Assembly (NCBI RefSeq): GCF_018403225.1
Contig: NZ_BOSG01000001.1
Coordinates: 3,162,001 to 3,226,000 of the forward strand
Direction of reading: 5' to 3'
Source of the DNA: Paenibacillus sp. J23TS9
GTDB lineage: Bacteria > Bacillota > Bacilli > Paenibacillales > Paenibacillaceae
DNA length: 64,000 nucleotides
The position numbers and the translations under genes were made by a program. The notes under the pieces were generated by a model. That model was not told the DNA's origin, did no database searches, and saw only the letters and a program-made list of their open reading frames with translations. This document shows, piece after piece, positions 33,294 through 41,570 of this stretch (its first letter is position 1; the number at the start of each line of letters is the position of its first letter).

Positions 33294-34556
33294 TCAGCCG
33301 GGTATGATGCTCATTTCCGATAGATGGACGGTCCGTCGTTCCAGTCGTGAGCGCTCAGCGGCAAAAGCCATCATATGGCTCTCTACGGATTTAGCAGCAG
33401 ACGTCAGTACTTCGTTTTGGCCATTCCCACGAATCACCCGGATAAAATCACGAATCAATCCATAGTCGCCTCCACCATGACCGATATGGCCGCCCTGATT
33501 GCCCAGCCTGATTATTTCACGCTTGCCAGTGCCGAAGCTGATCCATTCAATTTCATTTTTCTCCATATGGCCACGGATTTCGCCCTTCGTTCCCATCAGC
33601 TTCAGCGTCCGGTTGCATTCCTCGGTAAATGCCGTCATGGTAAAGACAGCCGTTACTTCATTGGCGAATTCCATGCTGACCACCTGATGATCAACCACAT
33701 CGTTATCACAGTGATAGACGCAGCGTCCATAAGGACCGGTTTGGAGAGCCTCATATTTGGCCTCGTAGCTCCTATAATGATGCGTGACCGCCATGTCCAT
33801 CCAAGTCGGCTCATCCGTTAAATATATTTTAGGCGCATAATATGGGCATTCCTCGGCCATAGGACAGCCGTCCAGACAGCGCTTTGGCGCCCCATCCGGC
33901 GCATTCTCCGCCTTAAAGTGCGACAGATGCCCATAAGAGGATAGGCTAATACAATCATCACCGGCTAACCACAGAAGAATGTCCATATCATGGCAGGATT
34001 TGGCCAATATCATGGGATTCGATTCCTTGGAGTTTCTCCAATTACCGCGGACAAAGCTATGGGCCTGATGCCAGTAAGCCACATTCTCGTTATGCTGGAT
34101 CGACATCAAATCTCCGATAGCTCCCTGATCCAGCAGCTGCCTAATCGTTTGAAAAAACACAGTATAGCGCAGCACATGGCATATCGTCAGCACCCTGCCG
34201 TATCGATCCGCCTGATCCTTCATTTGAATACATTCTTCAAGACTCGGCGACATCGGCTTCTCCAGCATGACATGATAGCCGGCTTCAAGTGCCTTCATCG
34301 TCGGTTCAAAATGCATCCGGTCCTGTGTACAGATCAGTACGGCATCGGCAACTGGCGGGACTGCCAGCAGTTTATTCCAATCGGTGAAGCTGTTCTCTTC
34401 GGGGATACCGTGATCCTTCATGATCTGTTCGCGGCGAACAGGATCCGGATCGGCAACCGCCACCACCTTGAGATCCATAGGAAAATGCTTCGCGTAACCG
34501 GTATATATCCCTCCTCGCAGGCCTGCACCGATCAAGGCTACGGTTACTTGTTTCAT
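33294..34556 (-). CDS. Gfo/Idh/MocA family oxidoreductase
   Basis: A 420-residue NAD(P)-dependent oxidoreductase. The Rossmann motif is ALIGAGLRGGIYTGYAKHF (residues 7-25), the family EKP motif is VMLEKPMSPSLEEC near residue 93, and CHDMDILLWLAGD is near 190. A Cys-rich insertion (CLDGCPMAEECPYYAP, then CVYHCDND) may bind a metal; similar inserts occur in some family members. The start is ATG at 34556 behind GGAAGGAGTGG; the ORF-extending ATG at 34574 overlaps that site. It lies between the permease and DUF4091 genes in the system 2 operon. Such enzymes oxidise sugars or sugar acids, or perform oxidation-elimination steps in glycoside cleavage, after import. Confidence 0.88.
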   Translation of the reverse strand: MKQVTVALIGAGLRGGIYTGYAKHFPMDLKVVAVADPDPVRREQIMKDHGIPEENSFTDWNKLLAVPPVADAVLICTQDRMHFEPTMKALEAGYHVMLEKPMSPSLEECIQMKDQADRYGRVLTICHVLRYTVFFQTIRQLLDQGAIGDLMSIQHNENVAYWHQAHSFVRGNWRNSKESNPMILAKSCHDMDILLWLAGDDCISLSSYGHLSHFKAENAPDGAPKRCLDGCPMAEECPYYAPKIYLTDEPTWMDMAVTHHYRSYEAKYEALQTGPYGRCVYHCDNDVVDHQVVSMEFANEVTAVFTMTAFTEECNRTLKLMGTKGEIRGHMEKNEIEWISFGTGKREIIRLGNQGGHIGHGGGDYGLIRDFIRVIRGNGQNEVLTSAAKSVESHMMAFAAERSRLERRTVHLSEMSIIPG

Positions 34557-34589
34557 CAACGCCACTCCTTCCATTTAAGAACTTAGCCG

Positions 34590-35480
34590 CTATTCCTTTA
34601 CCGATCCGAGTAAAATGCCCTGTATAAAGTATTTCTGCAAAAATGGATACACGACCAGAACAGGAATAACGGCAACGACGATCTTCGCCGCATTCAGTGT
34701 CTGGTTAGACAGCTGTCTCATCAACTCATATTTGTTCGGATCCGAACTCATCGTGCTGATACTCATCTGCACGACAAGCTGCTGGATATATGTCTGAAGC
34801 GGATAATGCTCCACGCTTCTCATGAAAATCATACCGTCAAAAAACGAGTTCCAATGTCCGACGATGCTGAACAAGGTCACCGTGGCAATCGAAGGCATCG
34901 ACAGCGGGATATACACCTGGAATAACATGTACCAGGGTCCTGCTCCATCCATGCTGCCGGCCTCATTCAGCTCCTTCGGGATGCTGCGGAAGAAATTCAT
35001 GAGCAAAATCACATTAAAGATCGGAACCGCACTTGGCAGCACCAGAGCCCAGATCGAATCAAATAATCCCAGGCTCTTCACTAAAATATAGAGAGGGATA
35101 ATTCCACCGCTAAACAGCATCGTAAAAACAAGAAACCACATGTAAGCATTGCGGCCGGTAAATTGCTCACTGCTGCGGGACAACGGATAAGCCATAAGCG
35201 TGGTCATCAAAAAATTGATCGCTCCGCCCAGCAGCACTCTTTCCAGGGACACCATAAAAGAATGTGAAAACTTGGAGTCTGCCATGATCTGCTTATAGGC
35301 AAAGAGGTTGAATCCTTTGGGCCAGAACATGACAGAGCCTGCGGCAGCGTATGCCTTGTTACTGAAAGAAACTGCTACGGTATGAATGATAGGTGCGATA
35401 GACGACAAGGCAATGAACAGCATCACGAAGATTAATGCCGCATACCATATTTTTGCTGAAGCCGTTTGGCTGCGTACCAT
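34590..35480 (-). CDS. YtcP-type ABC transporter permease, sugar system 2
   Basis: A 296-residue membrane permease with six predicted helices. The EAA loop is ELNEAGSMDGAGPWYMLFQV. MLFSGGIIPLYILVKSLGLF and the C-terminus YPFLQKYFIQGILLGSVKE are family signatures. The ATG at 35480 follows GGGGGTGATTTC. It pairs with the LplB-type gene 12 bp upstream, and a 33-bp gap precedes the oxidoreductase gene. EAGSMDGA rather than EAAxxDGA is a minor variation in the ATPase-contact loop. Confidence 0.93.
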   Translation of the reverse strand: MVRSQTASAKIWYAALIFVMLFIALSSIAPIIHTVAVSFSNKAYAAAGSVMFWPKGFNLFAYKQIMADSKFSHSFMVSLERVLLGGAINFLMTTLMAYPLSRSSEQFTGRNAYMWFLVFTMLFSGGIIPLYILVKSLGLFDSIWALVLPSAVPIFNVILLMNFFRSIPKELNEAGSMDGAGPWYMLFQVYIPLSMPSIATVTLFSIVGHWNSFFDGMIFMRSVEHYPLQTYIQQLVVQMSISTMSSDPNKYELMRQLSNQTLNAAKIVVAVIPVLVVYPFLQKYFIQGILLGSVKE

Positions 35481-35492
35481 GAAATCACCCCC

Positions 35493-36458
35493 TTAGAAAA
35501 TGCGATAATTCGCATACTTGTACGCCAGCCTATAAGAAAGAATGATGAGTATAAATGCGATCACCGATTTCATGAGGCCGATGGCCGTCGCAAAGCCATA
35601 TTGACCGTCCAGAATTCCCGCCCGGTACACATAGGTATCGATCACATCGGAAGATTCATAAACCACCGGCGAATACATATTAAAAATCTGGTCAAATCCG
35701 GCATTGAGAATATTTCCGATCGCCAGTGTCGCGAGTAAAATAATCGTGGCTCTGAGCAAGGGCAACGTAATGAGCCGGGTTCTCTTCCTCCAATTGGCGC
35801 CATCGATGGACGCTGCCTCATAGAGACTGGGATCGATGCCGGCCAGTGCGGCCAAATAAATGATCGTGTTAAATCCGAACTCTTTCCACACGTCGCTGCC
35901 AATCAGAATGTAAGGGAAATAGCGGTTATCCCCCATAAATTGAATCGGTTCTACGCCAAATGAACCTAGGATCCGGTTCACCATCCCGTCGGTAAGGAGC
36001 AGATCTGAGAATATTCCCGCCAGAATCACCCAGGACAGAAAATGCGGCAGGTAGACGATCGTCTGAACGGTCCGTTTAAACGCCCGCTGCCGGACTTCGT
36101 TGAGCAGAACAGCAAAAACCAGCGGGACAATCAGGTTGGCAATGACTTTGGATATGGCGAGAAACAACGTATTGTAAATAATGACTTTACTGTCGCTCAG
36201 CTCGAAGAAGTAAGTGAAATTCTCCATTCCGACCCAAGGAGATCCGAAGATCCCCTTGCTGATTTTATAATCCTGAAAAGCCATTAGAAGACCGAACATC
36301 GGAATAACGGAAAAGATGACGAGCAGGATCACGCCGGGCAGCAGCATCAAGTGGTAATGCCCTTGGAACGACTTCCGGCGCTTTTTTCCTGGCTTTAACA
36401 TGGAAAAACGCTCCCGTGGCTGGATCGTAAGGCGGCTTCCTTCGATATTTCCCCTCAT
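35493..36458 (-). CDS. LplB-type ABC transporter permease, sugar system 2
   Basis: A 321-residue membrane permease. The EAA loop is SLYEAASIDGANWRKRTRLI; MFGLLMAFQDYKISKGIFGS and VYLPHFLSWVILAGIFSDLL mark the LplB/COG4209 group. The preferred start is ATG at 36458, overlapping the stop of the binding-protein gene by one base (TAATG) with AAGAGG upstream, suggesting translational coupling. An internal ATG 19 codons later with GGGAG upstream is a fair alternative, giving 302 residues. It partners the YtcP-type gene that follows 12 bp later. Confidence 0.92.
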   Translation of the reverse strand: MRGNIEGSRLTIQPRERFSMLKPGKKRRKSFQGHYHLMLLPGVILLVIFSVIPMFGLLMAFQDYKISKGIFGSPWVGMENFTYFFELSDSKVIIYNTLFLAISKVIANLIVPLVFAVLLNEVRQRAFKRTVQTIVYLPHFLSWVILAGIFSDLLLTDGMVNRILGSFGVEPIQFMGDNRYFPYILIGSDVWKEFGFNTIIYLAALAGIDPSLYEAASIDGANWRKRTRLITLPLLRATIILLATLAIGNILNAGFDQIFNMYSPVVYESSDVIDTYVYRAGILDGQYGFATAIGLMKSVIAFILIILSYRLAYKYANYRIF

Positions 36459-38104
36459 TACTTCACAGCCTCTTGGATTTCTTTCATAATCTGCTCCCCG
36501 CCCTGAGCTTTCCACTCGGCAACGAATTGATCGAACGCATCCAGCGGCAGTTCACCGAGTACGATTTTAAAATAGGTTTCCGTTTCGAGCTTTTGCAGAT
36601 TGCTCCAGCGCTTTTCCATGGTTTTCGTGGTGGCTGTGTAGAGTGAGTAAACTTCGTTGAACTTCACGTCCTCCATCGGCTGCCCGCCAACCAGATAGGA
36701 GAAAGGAGGTCCCCATTCACCAATATTGGCCTTCGGATCGGCTTTATATTTATTCCAGCGCTCCAGATGCCCCTGCATTTCCTGCGACAGCTGGTCTGCC
36801 GTAAGCTTACCTTCAATCGCGCCCTTGATCATTTCATGCTTCTTCAGCACGGCATCCGGATCTCCGATATTTAGATCCATCGGACGCAGGCTGACATAGG
36901 TTTGATCCAGCTTTTTATCATCCGGGGTCGGAGTTTGCAGGAAACGCGTGTTGTAATTGAAGTACGTGACAAGCGCTTCCGGATGCTTGAAGCCCTTTTT
37001 CACAACGAGGAAGCTGCTGCTCGGAGGAACCACGGTAGCATTATACTGCCCCTTATCGTCTGCGATTGCATATGCCGCCCACTTGGCGTCCGGGTTGGAC
37101 ATCATGGCGTTGGTCAGGGTGCCGAACGGCATGTACCATGGACCGAAGAAAATGCCGCTTTGACCGCCGACAACCAGTTCATCGGGATTTTTGCGAAGGG
37201 CAAAATCTTTGTCGATGATTCCCTTCTTATACCACTCCGCCAATTTGCCCAATGCCTGCTTCGCTTCAGGTGTTGTTGAACCGTATACCACATTTCCTGA
37301 GTTGTCCTTCAGCCAGATGCTCGGATAGGCATTAAATGCATTGAACAGCGCCTTAAAGTCATAGTTCCAGCCATAATCTGTCGTGACCATCTGGTTATTG
37401 CCCGGCAAACCAATCGTGTCTTTTTTTCCGTTGCCATCCGGGTCCTGGTTGATAAAAGCTTCGGCTATCTTTTCTACATCCGCTATCGTCTTCGGAGGTT
37501 GAAGACCCAGTTTGTCGAGCCAATCTTGACGTACCCATATTTCCTGAAAGGAGTCTCCCTTTGGCACAATGTTCGGAATCGCCAGCAGCTTGCCGTCAAT
37601 CGTGGCCTTGGCCAAAGACAATCCATTATTCATGTCATAGGTTTGCTTGACCTGATCGGACGCATACTTTTGAAACACATCCGTCAAATTCTCAAGCTGG
37701 TCGGCATCGGCAAGCTCCAAAAAGGTCCTTTCATCCACAACCATCGCATCCGGCAAATCGTTACTGGCCACCGCCAGTTTTAATTTCTGTGTATAGTCAT
37801 CACCCGAGGCATACCACATATACTTGAATTTCACATTTGTCTGTTCGGTAAAATAGCGCGTGTATAAATTATCCTCGATGGTGTCGCCCTGAGGTATTCT
37901 CTCATTCGGCGAGACCGATTTGATCGTGGTCACCTCCACCTGTTCAGGCAGACGGAATGGGTCTATCTTCACTACGGTTTCTGTCTTCGTTGTCTTCCCG
38001 GCTATTTCATTTTCTTTCGCTGAATCCGTCTTGCTCGGCGCACAGGCTGAGAGCAAAAGCATCGTAACCGTGAGCAGCAGCAGTACTGACTTCCCCTTTT
38101 TCAT
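36458..38104 (-). CDS. LplA-type extracellular sugar-binding lipoprotein, sugar system 2
   Basis: A 548-residue lipoprotein. The signal peptide ends with lipobox LLSAC (Cys at about residue 21). Solute-binding features include ASNDLPDAMVVDERTFLELA, WVRQDWLDKLGLQPPKTIAD and FINQDPDGNGKKDTIGL. The start is ATG at 38104 with AGAGAGG upstream. It is the first gene of the five-gene importer operon binding protein-LplB-YtcP-oxidoreductase-DUF4091. Regulation is likely by the two-component pair at 27355-29923 and, through the cre-like site 111 bp upstream, by CcpA. The substrate is unknown. Confidence 0.92.
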   Translation of the reverse strand: MKKGKSVLLLLTVTMLLLSACAPSKTDSAKENEIAGKTTKTETVVKIDPFRLPEQVEVTTIKSVSPNERIPQGDTIEDNLYTRYFTEQTNVKFKYMWYASGDDYTQKLKLAVASNDLPDAMVVDERTFLELADADQLENLTDVFQKYASDQVKQTYDMNNGLSLAKATIDGKLLAIPNIVPKGDSFQEIWVRQDWLDKLGLQPPKTIADVEKIAEAFINQDPDGNGKKDTIGLPGNNQMVTTDYGWNYDFKALFNAFNAYPSIWLKDNSGNVVYGSTTPEAKQALGKLAEWYKKGIIDKDFALRKNPDELVVGGQSGIFFGPWYMPFGTLTNAMMSNPDAKWAAYAIADDKGQYNATVVPPSSSFLVVKKGFKHPEALVTYFNYNTRFLQTPTPDDKKLDQTYVSLRPMDLNIGDPDAVLKKHEMIKGAIEGKLTADQLSQEMQGHLERWNKYKADPKANIGEWGPPFSYLVGGQPMEDVKFNEVYSLYTATTKTMEKRWSNLQKLETETYFKIVLGELPLDAFDQFVAEWKAQGGEQIMKEIQEAVK

Positions 38105-38214
38105 TAGCGTACCTCTCTTTCATGGTTCATCAAGAATGGATTGTTCTAATCATACAAGGGATATGGGCTGGCAGAGTCAGGATCCTTCTTCAAAATAGTC
38201 TGCGTACATCCTTG

Positions 38215-38228
38215 AAATAGCGCTTACA
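38215..38228 (-). promoter_or_regulatory. cre-like catabolite control site, sugar system 2
   Basis: The minus strand TGTAAGCGCTATTT matches the CcpA consensus TGWAANCGNTNWCA at 12 of 14 positions, 111 bp upstream of the binding-protein start. I found no convincing -35/-10 pair nearby. Confidence 0.5.
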
Positions 38229-38292
38229 TTTCATACGAATGTATACCTTCTGCAAGATAAAAAGTGACTTTAATGATAACTTTCACCTTAAC

Positions 38293-38339
38293 AAAAAAAA
38301 GGAAGCAGCAAGTAATGAACCCTTGCTGCTTCCTTTTTT
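38293..38339. terminator. Terminator of the eleven-gene peptide/sugar operon
   Basis: AAGGAAGCAGCAAG pairs with CTTGCTGCTTCCTT, with A-run and T-run flanks on both sides, 40 bp beyond the ROK kinase stop. Confidence 0.92.
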
Positions 38340-38378
38340 GGTCGTTCAACTTTATTCAAGCTATTCATGAATTAATGA

Positions 38379-39359
38379 TTAATCAACAAATAATGCTGCT
38401 GCACCGATAATGCCCACATCATCGCGCAGTTCAGCCGGTATGATCGTACATGTTCCCCGATAAGGCTCAAGGATCAGCTCTTCCGTCTTCCGGATCAGCG
38501 GTTCAAAGAATGCATTCCCTGCCCTGCTGACTCCTCCGCCAATAACGATCCGATCCGGGTTGAAGCTATGAATAATATTCATGAGTCCGAGTCCGGTATA
38601 GTGGATAACCTGTTCCAGTGTTTCCGCAGCCACCTTATCTCCTTGCCCGGCAGCCTGAAACACATGCTTCGCGCTGACAGACACTCCTTCTGCTTCAGCC
38701 AGCACCGTCATATGCGTTTTGATCCCGGCTTCCGCAATAGCTTCCCGGGCGAGGCGGGCAATAGCTGTGCCCGAGGAATAAGTCTCCCAGCAGCCCCGCT
38801 GGCCGCAGCCGCACTGAATGCCGGCTGGGTTAATTACCGTATGTCCCAATTCTCCGGCAAATGAGGATGAGCCTGTGAAGAGCCTGCCGTCCAGTACAAG
38901 GCCTGAACCGATTCCCGTGCTTAATGTCACATAGACCATGCTTTGCGATCCGCGGCCCGCTCCGTATACATATTCACCCCAAGCAGCAGCATTCGCGTCA
39001 TTAATCAAACGAACCGAAATGCCGAGCCTTTTCTCGAGCTCCGATTGCAGGGAAATCCCATCCCAATCCGGCAAATTGACTCCATTTGAAATGATGCCGT
39101 TCTTGCTGTCCACCATCCCCGGTGAAGCCACACCTACACCGGCAATATCTTGCTCTCCACGTACTTCATTAATGGTGTCTACAATCGTAGAGATGACTTC
39201 GTCAGCGCTTTTCAAGCCTGCTGTTGCCTTCTGGCTGCGTGCCAGCAGGCTGCCGGACTGATCCAGCATTCCCGTCGCAATCTTTGTTCCTCCCAAGTCT
39301 ACACCGATAACCGCTCTGTTCTCTTTTTCCAATGTTGTATTCACCACAATAGTCATCAT
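38379..39359 (-). CDS. ROK family sugar kinase (glucokinase-like), last gene of the peptide operon
   Basis: A 326-residue kinase. ATP-binding GVDLGGTKIATGML (residues 19-32), catalytic Asp in INDANAAAWGE, GTGIGSGLVLDG, sugar-binding GELGHTV and zinc motif CGCGQRGCWETYSSG are all intact, and there is no helix-turn-helix. The motifs fit a glucokinase-like or N-acyl-hexosamine kinase. The start is ATG at 39359 or the ATG 3 bp later; the ribosome binding site AGGATAG is weak, so expression may rely on coupling to cutC, whose stop is 8 bp upstream. A strong terminator follows. Its place at the end of an operon of peptide import genes is unusual and suggests that the transported compound carries a sugar. 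Confidence 0.9.
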   Translation of the reverse strand: MMTIVVNTTLEKENRAVIGVDLGGTKIATGMLDQSGSLLARSQKATAGLKSADEVISTIVDTINEVRGEQDIAGVGVASPGMVDSKNGIISNGVNLPDWDGISLQSELEKRLGISVRLINDANAAAWGEYVYGAGRGSQSMVYVTLSTGIGSGLVLDGRLFTGSSSFAGELGHTVINPAGIQCGCGQRGCWETYSSGTAIARLAREAIAEAGIKTHMTVLAEAEGVSVSAKHVFQAAGQGDKVAAETLEQVIHYTGLGLMNIIHSFNPDRIVIGGGVSRAGNAFFEPLIRKTEELILEPYRGTCTIIPAELRDDVGIIGAAALFVD

Positions 39360-39367
39360 TTTTTTAT

Positions 39368-40075
39368 CTATCCTGTCATTCCCTGTAGTAAGTCATTAAT
39401 AATCTGTTTGGCGGCTTGGACCCGGAAAGGATCTACCGGCTTCAATTGATCACCGTCTATGCGCAGGGCAGATCCGAAATGAACTTCCTCCACGCCTGTC
39501 GTTTGTACAAAATTCTGAAGCACCGGCACGCTAAGTCCATATCCAGCGAGAATGCGGATTCCCGTCCCCCGGGCTGTTTCTACAAGCCTCTCAATCTGCG
39601 GTGCAGATTTCGGAGCCGGCAGAGGGCCGCCAGAGGTCAGAATGCGGTTGATTTGCGGATAGCGGGAGAGAACCTTTAATGCGGACAGTTGATCTTCTAT
39701 CTCGTCAAATGCCCGGTGAAAGGTCACATTCAATCCCGCCGTATCCTGAAGCAGCAGATCAAGTGCCTCTGTATTCACCACTCCCGAAGGAGTCAAAGCG
39801 CCAAGTACAATGCCTGCCGCACCGCTCTCCTTGATAAAAGCGATATCCTCCCGCATCGTTTGCAGGTCATGCTCATCATAAACAAAAGACTGACTATGAG
39901 GACGGACCATGACATGAACCGGAATATGTAAATGACGCACCGCTTCCTTGATTAGCCCAGGTCCCGGGGTGAGCCCTCCCTCCATGATACCGGTCACGAG
40001 CTCGATCCGGTCAGCACCGCCCTGCTCAGCTAAGATGGCATCTGTCAAATTCGTTGCAATGACCTCCAGCTTCAT
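39368..40075 (-). CDS. cutC: CutC family TIM-barrel protein
   Basis: A 235-residue protein of the CutC family: MKLEVIATNLTDAILAEQGG then ADRIELVTGIMEGGLTPGPG (residues 1-40), PVHVMVRPHSQSFVYDEHD, GIVLGALTPSGVVNTEAL, FHRAFDEI, and HFGSALRIDGDQLKPVDPF. CutC is historically linked to copper homeostasis, but that role is disputed and its chemistry is not established. The conserved Glu, Arg-Pro-His and His-Arg-Ala-Phe residues line a barrel like an enzyme active site. The ATG at 40075 overlaps the aminopeptidase stop (ATGA). No copper gene is nearby; the neighbours are peptidases and a sugar kinase, which favours a metabolic role here. Confidence 0.9.
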   Translation of the reverse strand: MKLEVIATNLTDAILAEQGGADRIELVTGIMEGGLTPGPGLIKEAVRHLHIPVHVMVRPHSQSFVYDEHDLQTMREDIAFIKESGAAGIVLGALTPSGVVNTEALDLLLQDTAGLNVTFHRAFDEIEDQLSALKVLSRYPQINRILTSGGPLPAPKSAPQIERLVETARGTGIRILAGYGLSVPVLQNFVQTTGVEEVHFGSALRIDGDQLKPVDPFRVQAAKQIINDLLQGMTG

Positions 40076-41532
40076 GAATTCCCTCCTCTTTCACTTGCCG
40101 AAATCCGTTCGCATACAAAATCGGCAAGAAGTCTTACTCCATAGCCTGTTGCTCCTAATACTTTATAGCCGCGGGTGGAAGGCACTTGTGCCGTATTGGC
40201 CATGTCAATATGGCACCAGCGTGCTTTTGAATCTACAAAACGGCGTAAAAACAGCGCAGCCATATTCGCACCGCCATATGGATTGGATGCCAGATTGGCC
40301 AAATCGGCGTAAGGACTGTTCAGCAGCTCTTCGTCTTCATCCACAAGCGGTAGTCTCCAGATCCGGTCGCCGTTGCGTTCACCGATCTGCATCAGCTGTT
40401 CGGCATATTCCGCATCTCCCCACACACCGGCAACCTTCAGCCCCAGCGCATGACCGACAGCGCCTGTTAATGTAGCCACGTCAATGACCTGTGTTGCGCC
40501 GCTGCGGATGGCATGCAGAATCGCATCTGCCAGAATCAGCCGGCCTTCAGCATCCGTATTAACCACTTGTACAGTAAGTCCATTCGGATAGCGGACGACA
40601 TCGGAAGGGAGAAATGCGCCTCCATCCGGCACATTGTCCACAATCGGGATGATGGCACTGATCCGGGCTCTAACCTTCAGGCGCGTTAAAACATCCATTG
40701 CACCGATAATGGCTGCCGCACCGCCCATATCAAACCGGGCATCACTCAAATCACGGGCATCCTTCAGGTTCATTCCGCCCATATCAAACGTGACGCCTTT
40801 GCCGATCAATGCAAGGTGTTCAGCATCAGGATCACTCGTATAGCTAATCTCGACCATGGCAGGAGGATACTTGCTGCCTGCACCCACGGCCAGAAGTCCA
40901 TTCATTTGCCGCTGCTTCAGCTCTTCGCCCTCATAAACATGAATCTTCACGTCGCGACCGGCAAAAATATGCTGGATTCGCGAAACAAAGGCTGACGGAT
41001 TCAAATCACTTGCTGCCTCGTTACACAAATCACGGGCCAGGGATGTCGCTACGGCGCGGATGTGTCCCAGCTCAGCGGCATTGGCATAATCCTGCTGCTG
41101 GTCCTGGCTTAACTGAATCCATTCAACCGGCAGCTGTTTTTCGACGGACTTATATTTATTGAAGAGATACGTCCCGAGCTGCCAGCCCTCCACCCATGCA
41201 GTAACCGCCTCTTGCGGCCATAACGTGGAGCCGAAAAGTTCATGAAGACATGACGGATTTACCGCAGCCGTCTTCTTCCCGATATCTTGAATCGCGCGGC
41301 CCGCACTCCCGGCGGCCTCGCGCAAAATCTCCATACTAAACCGATTGCGGGCTCCAAGCCCAATAATTACAATATCCTGTTCACCGGGACTGCGGCCGTA
41401 AAACCAGGCCTGAGCCCCGCGTTCTTTCATTTTTGCGGAGACCGGAAGTTCGGGTGCATATCCTCCATCACTGAATACCAGTTCAATCAGCACTTCTGCC
41501 TTCTGCTCTGTTCCCGTTGTAATTTCCATCAT
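40072..41532 (-). CDS. M17 leucyl aminopeptidase (PepA family)
   Basis: A 486-residue cytosolic metallo-aminopeptidase that removes N-terminal residues from peptides. The M17 metal and active-site residues are present: Lys and Asp in LIGKGVTFDMGGMNL, Asp in ARFDMGGAAAIIGAM, and NTDAEGRLILADA (Asp, Glu and Arg). The usual FDSGG is FDMGG here, a tolerated variation. The start is ATG at 41532, 8 bp after AAAGGG; upstream in-frame codons lack a ribosome binding site. It follows the pepV-like gene by 38 bp and overlaps cutC by 4 bp. It would finish degradation of peptides imported by the Opp system of the same operon. Confidence 0.93.
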   Translation of the reverse strand: MMEITTGTEQKAEVLIELVFSDGGYAPELPVSAKMKERGAQAWFYGRSPGEQDIVIIGLGARNRFSMEILREAAGSAGRAIQDIGKKTAAVNPSCLHELFGSTLWPQEAVTAWVEGWQLGTYLFNKYKSVEKQLPVEWIQLSQDQQQDYANAAELGHIRAVATSLARDLCNEAASDLNPSAFVSRIQHIFAGRDVKIHVYEGEELKQRQMNGLLAVGAGSKYPPAMVEISYTSDPDAEHLALIGKGVTFDMGGMNLKDARDLSDARFDMGGAAAIIGAMDVLTRLKVRARISAIIPIVDNVPDGGAFLPSDVVRYPNGLTVQVVNTDAEGRLILADAILHAIRSGATQVIDVATLTGAVGHALGLKVAGVWGDAEYAEQLMQIGERNGDRIWRLPLVDEDEELLNSPYADLANLASNPYGGANMAALFLRRFVDSKARWCHIDMANTAQVPSTRGYKVLGATGYGVRLLADFVCERISASERGGNS

Positions 41533-41570
41533 CCATGCATCCCTTTGCAAAAAGATTTGTTATCCCAAGC

